A stretch of 8,952 bases of DNA from an uncultured Phaeodactylibacter sp. (GTDB lineage Bacteria > Bacteroidota > Bacteroidia > Chitinophagales > Saprospiraceae). The position numbers and the translations under genes are program-made. Position 1 is the stretch's first letter. Each line of letters starts with the position of its first letter. This document shows, piece after piece, positions 4,863 to 8,952 of this stretch. The stretch is taken from assembly GCA_913062745.1 (NCBI GenBank), contig CAJXXJ010000114.1, positions 1 through 8,952 on the forward strand, written 5' to 3'. The notes under the pieces are model-generated. The model saw only the letters and a list, made by a program, of their open reading frames with translations. It did not search any database and was not told the origin of the DNA.

Positions 4863-6395
4863 ATGTCCACTACTACTCAAGTTGGCATAGACGACATCAG
4901 CGTCTATGTGCCTCAGCTTTATTTACCGATCAGTACGCTCGCAGAAGCACGGAACCTGGAATACGCTAAACTGAACAAAGGGCTGGGTTTGGAGGCTATG
5001 TCCGTACCCGATGCGCACGAAGATGTAGCTACGATGGCAGCGAACGCTGTGCTCGACCTGCTGCGCCGCAATGAGTTGCGCCCGCAGCAGATTGGCCGCA
5101 TCTATATGGGTACCGAAAGCTCGGTGGACGGCTCCAAGCCTATGGCGTCTTACGTACTGGATATGCTTACTCAGTACTACGAAGCGGATTATGGCAGGGA
5201 CTGCCTGCTGAACTGTGATGTAGTCGACCTCACCTTTGCCTGCATCGGCGCGGTGGATGCGCTGCAGAACACCCTGGACTGGGTGCGGGGCGGGACGGAC
5301 CGTATCGGTATTGTCGTCGGCTCTGACAACGCCCGCTACGAGCTGGAATCCGGCGGAGAATACACACAGGGTGCCGGAGCGGTGGCTATGCTGGTGCGGC
5401 AAAACCCGGGGCTGCTCGTCGTAGACAGCAACTGGGGTGTGGCCAGCCGCAGTGTTCACGATTTTTTCAAACCCCTGCGCACTTATACCAAAGCACAAAT
5501 CACTACAGAAGTGCTCGCTGCAGCCGGCTACCCGGCATCGGATGCACAAAGCATAACGGATCAGGCAGCTGAGGGCCTGCTGAGCCACCCGGACCACCGG
5601 GTTGAAATACACCGGGACACGCCGGTGTTCGATGGCCCGTATTCCAACGCCTGTTATCAGCAGCGTATCGGGGAGGCTTTACAGCACTACGCTTGTCAGG
5701 CAGGAGTAGCGGCAGCAGCACCGGTAGCCGACGACTGGCACCGGCTCATCTTCCACCTGCCCTATGCCTATCAGGCCCGGCGGATGTACTCCGAACTCTA
5801 TATGCAGGAGAGCCAAAAGCGGGGCGACTGGGCGCGTACGGCAGCCCTCATTGATATGGACTGGCCGGAGCGGGAAGCCTTCGACACCGATGCAGCCTAC
5901 GAAAAGGCCAAGGCCGGCTACCTGCGGGCAGTTACCAAAACGGAGCGTTACCGCCGCTTTGTGGAGGAGAAGATTGAGAAGGGCGAGCGGGCCTCTTCGC
6001 TGGTCGGCAACCTATACACTTCTTCCATCTTTCTGTCGCTGGTCAGCACCCTTGAGGCCGACCTGCAGGAAGGCCGGGAGCTGACAGGCACTACCCTCGG
6101 CTTTTTTGCCTACGGCAGCGGCTCCAAGTCCAAAGTCTTTACCGCTACCGTTGCTGCCGGCTGGCGGGAACGGGCGCAGCGCTGGCAGCTTATGCAGCAG
6201 TTGCAGCAGCGCCGGGAGCTGGACTACGCTACCTACGAGCGGCTGCACCGTGGCCTGCAGCAGCAGAGTGTTGCTGAGCCGGAAGGCAGCTTTTTCCTGA
6301 AAAGTGTAGAGCAAACGGAAGGCGTGCGTCAGGGTGCCCGCTCCTACGGCTGGCGCGAGCATAAGGCGGAGCTCCAGGAGGCGAAGCAGGCCTGA
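4863..6395 (+). CDS. Hydroxymethylglutaryl-CoA synthase
   Basis: This 510-residue enzyme of the thiolase superfamily condenses acetyl-CoA with acetoacetyl-CoA to HMG-CoA, the first committed step of the mevalonate route. It starts Val-Gly-Ile-Asp-Asp-Ile-Ser-Val-Tyr-Val-Pro, the family opening. The catalytic triad candidates are Glu85 (Gly-Thr-Glu-Ser), Cys127 (Thr-Phe-Ala-Cys-Ile-Gly) and His298 (Phe-His-Leu-Pro-Tyr). Further family segments are Ser-Asp-Asn-Ala-Arg-Tyr (154-159), Gln-Gly-Ala-Gly-Ala-Val-Ala (169-175), Val-Gly-Asn-Leu-Tyr-Thr-Ser-Ser (381-388) and Ala-Tyr-Gly-Ser-Gly-Ser (416-421). It is longer than typical bacterial enzymes (about 390 residues), with extra charged sequence at about 310-375 and a Gln-rich tail after 435. 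No polyketide-synthase genes are nearby, so a role in polyketide beta-branching is unlikely. It could supply isoprenoid units for the adjacent operon, which is an inference from position. Confidence 0.9.
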   Translation: MSTTTQVGIDDISVYVPQLYLPISTLAEARNLEYAKLNKGLGLEAMSVPDAHEDVATMAANAVLDLLRRNELRPQQIGRIYMGTESSVDGSKPMASYVLDMLTQYYEADYGRDCLLNCDVVDLTFACIGAVDALQNTLDWVRGGTDRIGIVVGSDNARYELESGGEYTQGAGAVAMLVRQNPGLLVVDSNWGVASRSVHDFFKPLRTYTKAQITTEVLAAAGYPASDAQSITDQAAEGLLSHPDHRVEIHRDTPVFDGPYSNACYQQRIGEALQHYACQAGVAAAAPVADDWHRLIFHLPYAYQARRMYSELYMQESQKRGDWARTAALIDMDWPEREAFDTDAAYEKAKAGYLRAVTKTERYRRFVEEKIEKGERASSLVGNLYTSSIFLSLVSTLEADLQEGRELTGTTLGFFAYGSGSKSKVFTATVAAGWRERAQRWQLMQQLQQRRELDYATYERLHRGLQQQSVAEPEGSFFLKSVEQTEGVRQGARSYGWREHKAELQEAKQA

Positions 6396-6477
6396 CGGAA
6401 CTTCTGAAGACTGAGGGAATTCTTATTTTGGCCGCAGCAATCATCCATCTTCTGAAAAGAAGCAAAGCCCGGCCAGC

Positions 6478-7370
6478 ATGAGCAGCCCAACCCTCTTCCA
6501 ACGCCTGAGTGCCTACTGGCACCGCCCCCATTACTGGGATGGCAGCGCCGGTAACATTCTGCGCCACTCACTGGGATTCGGGCTGATTGTATTTGGCCTG
6601 TTGTGGTTTTTCCAGCCCTTTGGCTTTAATCAGCTCAGCCCGATGCGGCTGCTTTGGCTATGCCTCGAGCTGGGTCTGCTGACTGCTCTGGCCGTAACGG
6701 CATCCCTGCTGCTGCTTTCCCCCTTTTCCCCGGCTGGTTTTCGGAAGACCGGTGGACCATCGGCCGGGAAGTCATCCTGGCGGCCGGCATCAGCGTACTC
6801 ATCGGGCTGCTCAACGGGCTACTGTTTTATACCCATGAGATGATTGCCGGGCCGATGCTGCCCACGCTGCTGAAAATTTGCTACAACACCCTGATTATTG
6901 GCCTTCCGCCGATCGTACTGTTCATCATTTGGGATCAGAACAAACTGCTGCGCCGCCGGCTGCGGGATGCCGAAGCTTACAGCCGGCAATTGCGGGAGCG
7001 CAGCTCCCCGCCGCCCACGCAGGAGGCTCCCGTGGTGCTCACAGACGAAAAGGGCCGCCCCGTCCTGCAGCTTCACCCCCGGGAGCTGCTGTACCTGCAA
7101 GCTGCCGGCAATTACACCGAGGTCTACTTTCTGGATGAAGCCCAGCGGGAACAGCGTACGCTGATCCGCAACCGGCTAAAGGCGGTAAGCGAATTATTTC
7201 CCGCCGAACAACTTATACCGTGCCACCGCAGCTACCGGGTCAGCCGGCAGCGTATCCGTCAGATCACCGGTAACGCCCGCAATTATGAGCTCATCCTGGA
7301 GGGGGCATCACAGCCGGTGCCTGTGGCCCGTAGCAAAGCAGAATCCGTGATGCAGCTGCTCGCCGGCTAA
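6478..7370 (+). CDS. Membrane-anchored LytTR-type transcriptional regulator, reading frame broken once
   Basis: Two overlapping frames join into one protein of about 297 residues. The first (ATG 6478) gives a hydrophobic N-terminus with Phe-Gln-Pro-Phe-Gly-Phe-Asn, a hallmark of four-helix LytTR proteins of Bacteroidota, and a second membrane segment up to about residue 81. The reading then has to move back one base near 6716-6731 to continue into Phe-Ser-Glu-Asp-Arg-Trp-Thr-Ile-Gly-Arg-Glu, two more membrane segments (roughly 6760-6835 and 6860-6935), a charged helix, and a C-terminal LytTR DNA-binding domain (about 7032-7367). That domain includes Leu-Tyr-Leu-Gln-Ala-Ala-Gly-Asn-Tyr, Arg-Asn-Arg-Leu and Cys-His-Arg-Ser-Tyr. 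There is no receiver domain, so a partner or membrane cue would control it. The gene is either broken or carries a one-base sequencing deletion. Its target is unknown; the outer-membrane protein gene downstream is a candidate. Confidence 0.8.
6716..6731 (+). other. Apparent -1 frameshift in a T3-C5-T4-C4 homopolymer tract
   Basis: The tract TTTCCCCCTTTTCCCC lies where the regulator's coding frame changes from the one begun at 6478 to the one ending at 7370. One base too few in any of the runs would explain it. Downstream of the tract the first frame loses membrane-protein character and becomes Ser/Arg-rich. The second frame upstream of it likewise reads as non-membrane sequence, so the switch point is well bracketed. 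Confidence 0.7.
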
Positions 7371-7412
7371 GGCGGACCATTCGTACCACTATACTCCATC
7401 TCATCCCTTTCG

Positions 7413-7452
7413 TTTGCAAAAGCCCCGGAAAGCCTGGTCTTTTGCGCAAAAG
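7413..7452. promoter_or_regulatory. Two related palindromes before the outer-membrane protein gene
   Basis: CTTTTGCGCAAAAG at 7439-7452 is a perfect 14-bp palindrome. TTTGCAAA at 7413-7420 is a smaller one with the same core, centred 29 bases away. The GCAAAAG at 7416-7422 can also pair with CTTTTGC at 7439-7445, so alternative RNA hairpins are possible. The larger palindrome ends 11 bases before the ATG at 7464, close enough to affect transcription or ribosome entry. It may be an operator or a 5' leader structure. Confidence 0.4.
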
Positions 7453-7463
7453 CAAAAAAACCT

Positions 7464-8756
7464 ATGAAAAGGATGTTATGGCTTGTCCTGGCGATGATGG
7501 CCGGGCAGCAGCTACACGCCCAACTCTACACAGAGCGCCAAAATCAACACCGTTTTGCACAGCTGCATCTGGGGGTCGACTACCGGTATCAGCCGCAGGG
7601 AGGACAGCTGAGCTGGCAGGGCCCGGAAGGCATGCAGACCGGCGCTTTCCAGGCAAGCGCTGCTCCTCAGCTCAGCCTCGGAGGCTTGCACTTCTGGGGC
7701 CGGCTCGACTTTCTTATGCACTTTGAACTGCCGATCCACGGCGCTTTTTCTCCGGCGGCCGGCACGGAGGTGCAGCTGCACAACGTAGGCGACCTGGCCG
7801 TGCACTACTACCCCTGGCCGATGCGCTTTGGCAAAATCCGCCCTTTTGCAGGCGGTGCCGTCAGCGGGATGCGGCTGCAGTACAAAAACGGTAGCGGCAG
7901 CCGGCAGGATAATTTCTTCAGCTTCCATCCGGAGGCCGGGCTGGCTTTCGCCAAAAGCGGCTGGCAGTGCAACCTGAAAGCAGCTTTGCTCACGCAGCGC
8001 AGGCGCAGTTTTCACACCTCTACATCCACCGCCGCCCAATTTGAACTGCCTCCCTGGATGATTAGCCTGGGCTTACGGCGCTACTTCGATGTTACACTCC
8101 GGGAAGAGGAGGGAATGGAAAGCGGCCGTACCTACGCTCTGGAAAAGGAACTGCAGGAAGCGGGCAAACTCAATAGTTTCTCCCTTGGCATCGGCGCAAG
8201 CACGGCCATCTTTCTGCGTGCTCCCGGCTTTAGCAATATCGCCCGGCAATCCCTCCCCCGCCACCAAGCTACTTTCAACCTTGACCTCGGGCTGGGGTAC
8301 CTCTGGCACCGGCAGGGACTCCACCTTGGGGTGGCTTACCGCGACTATAGCTCCAATGTGGCTGCGTATGGCCTGGAGCATGTGCTGCGCCGGCAGTCGG
8401 TAGCCCTGGAGGGTTTTAAAATGTTCTGGAACTACAACGGCTTCGCTCCTTTCCTGGGATTGTCGCTGTCCTACGACCGCTGGGGAATGGGAGAATTCAG
8501 CAATGACCAGCCGGTGGGCGAAGTAGCCCGCAGCGCACAGTGGCAGCCGGGGCTGATCTTCGGTTGGGATATCCTGGCCTCTCCCCTGGAAACCTGGGTG
8601 CTGCGGACTAACCTGCGGTATTACCCTTTCCTGGAAATCCGCGATATTGAAAACAACACTTCCCGGGTGGACCAGCTGGAGTTCAATTTCATACAGGCTG
8701 TTTTCTATCCGCAGCGGATGTACCATATCGGCAACAGGCACAAGCGGAAGCGGTGA
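7464..8756 (+). CDS. Predicted outer-membrane beta-barrel protein of unknown function
   Basis: This 430-residue protein begins with a clear signal peptide: Met-Lys-Arg-Met, a hydrophobic core, and a Leu-His-Ala-Gln cleavage context with the likely cut after Ala19. The mature part is a run of alternating polar and aromatic/hydrophobic stretches with many Gly, Tyr, Phe and Trp, as in outer-membrane barrels. Examples are Leu-His-Leu-Gly-Val-Asp-Tyr-Arg-Tyr, Asn-Leu-Asp-Leu-Gly-Leu-Gly-Tyr-Leu-Trp, and Leu-His-Leu-Gly-Val-Ala-Tyr-Arg-Asp-Tyr. Two barrel-like halves seem to be separated by a charged stretch around residues 213-232. The C-terminus is basic (His-Lys-Arg-Lys-Arg) rather than aromatic, unlike classical porins. 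I cannot assign a substrate. It lies 93 bases after the LytTR regulator in the same direction and may be its target or share its transcript. Confidence 0.7.
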   Translation: MKRMLWLVLAMMAGQQLHAQLYTERQNQHRFAQLHLGVDYRYQPQGGQLSWQGPEGMQTGAFQASAAPQLSLGGLHFWGRLDFLMHFELPIHGAFSPAAGTEVQLHNVGDLAVHYYPWPMRFGKIRPFAGGAVSGMRLQYKNGSGSRQDNFFSFHPEAGLAFAKSGWQCNLKAALLTQRRRSFHTSTSTAAQFELPPWMISLGLRRYFDVTLREEEGMESGRTYALEKELQEAGKLNSFSLGIGASTAIFLRAPGFSNIARQSLPRHQATFNLDLGLGYLWHRQGLHLGVAYRDYSSNVAAYGLEHVLRRQSVALEGFKMFWNYNGFAPFLGLSLSYDRWGMGEFSNDQPVGEVARSAQWQPGLIFGWDILASPLETWVLRTNLRYYPFLEIRDIENNTSRVDQLEFNFIQAVFYPQRMYHIGNRHKRKR

Positions 8757-8803
8757 GTGAGGTTTCGTAAACATCATGGGAGGGCTTCGCTTTCTAACAG
8801 TGA

Positions 8804-8952
8804 ATGAAAAAACTTTACACCTTCAGGCACGCCCGCATCGTTTACGGAATTATCATCTTTCTCATCGGAGCAGTAACGATGGTCCTGCCCATGATACCCC
8901 TGGGCTACATCGGCCTGTTTGTGGGCTCCTACCTGCTGCACCACCGCGTCCC
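8804..8952 (+). CDS. Small hydrophobic membrane protein, N-terminal part only
   Basis: Forty-nine codons are visible from the ATG at 8804 before the window ends. A short basic N-terminus (Met-Lys-Lys-Leu-Tyr-Thr-Phe-Arg-His-Ala-Arg) is followed by two hydrophobic stretches, about residues 12-29 and 31-45, joined at Pro-Met-Ile-Pro-Leu-Gly-Tyr, then His-His-Arg. This suggests an inner-membrane protein with positive residues facing the cytoplasm. A GGGAGGG at 8778-8784 could aid initiation but lies about 20 bases upstream, farther than ideal. An ATG at 8775 opens another frame with Arg/Pro/His-rich sequence typical of a shadow frame, so I rejected it. I do not recognise the family. Confidence 0.6.
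   Translation, partial: MKKLYTFRHARIVYGIIIFLIGAVTMVLPMIPLGYIGLFVGSYLLHHRV

Noticed and set aside
4923..5612. A 229-residue open frame on the minus strand
   Set aside because: It is antisense to the HMG-CoA synthase region carrying the catalytic Glu and Cys, and shows no family features of its own.
6449..6462. Small hairpin (CTTCT-GAAA-AGAAG) before the LytTR gene as a terminator
   Set aside because: The stem has only five base pairs, no T run follows, and such short hairpins are expected by chance.
6716..6731. Programmed -1 ribosomal frameshifting in the LytTR regulator
   Set aside because: No heptamer of the X-XXY-YYZ type is present in the starting frame, and I saw no strong downstream stem. 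A missing base in the homopolymer tract is the simpler explanation.
8073..8777. A 234-residue open frame on the minus strand
   Set aside because: It is antisense to the outer-membrane protein, which has a signal peptide and consistent barrel-like sequence. The antisense product has no signal, domain or plausible start context.

Overview
The window looks like chromosomal DNA from a Bacteroidota (Bacteroidetes) bacterium, possibly near the Saprospirales. This rests on the protein families (four-helix membrane LytTR regulator, Ala-Gln signal peptide ends, short pterin dehydratase), weak A-rich ribosome binding regions, and an exact TAnnTTTG promoter element before one gene. The DNA is moderately GC-rich. 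No rRNA, tRNA, CRISPR array or insertion sequence was seen, and the longest stretch without a gene is about 185 bases.

Positions 354-4423 (minus strand) hold the centrepiece: a five-gene, tightly packed operon transcribed right to left. In order it encodes an archaeal-type geranylgeranyl reductase, a small two-cluster ferredoxin, a methyltransferase of the plant/archaeal MPBQ/MSBQ type (VTE3), a methyltransferase of the gamma-tocopherol type (VTE4), and a UbiA-family homogentisate prenyltransferase (HPT/VTE2). Together these match most of the tocopherol (vitamin E) pathway after homogentisate: chain reduction, prenylation and two ring methylations. The reductase's probable electron donor is built in. 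The homogentisate-forming dioxygenase (HPPD) and the tocopherol cyclase (VTE1) are not in the window. The end product is therefore open: a tocopherol, or an uncyclised methylated prenyl-benzoquinone. Such a pathway in a non-photosynthetic Bacteroidota is the most interesting content here.

Positions 4535-6395 (plus strand) run divergently from the operon: pterin-4a-carbinolamine dehydratase, then HMG-CoA synthase. Both could feed the operon indirectly. The first supports aromatic amino-acid hydroxylation (tyrosine, hence homogentisate), the second the mevalonate route to isoprenoid diphosphates. That link is inferred from position only.

Positions 6478-8756 (plus strand) hold a membrane-anchored LytTR regulator, interrupted by an apparent one-base frameshift in a T/C homopolymer tract, and then a predicted outer-membrane beta-barrel protein preceded by a 14-bp perfect palindrome. 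The window ends inside a small membrane-protein gene (from 8804) and begins inside a leftward gene for a secreted protein or lipoprotein (1-168).
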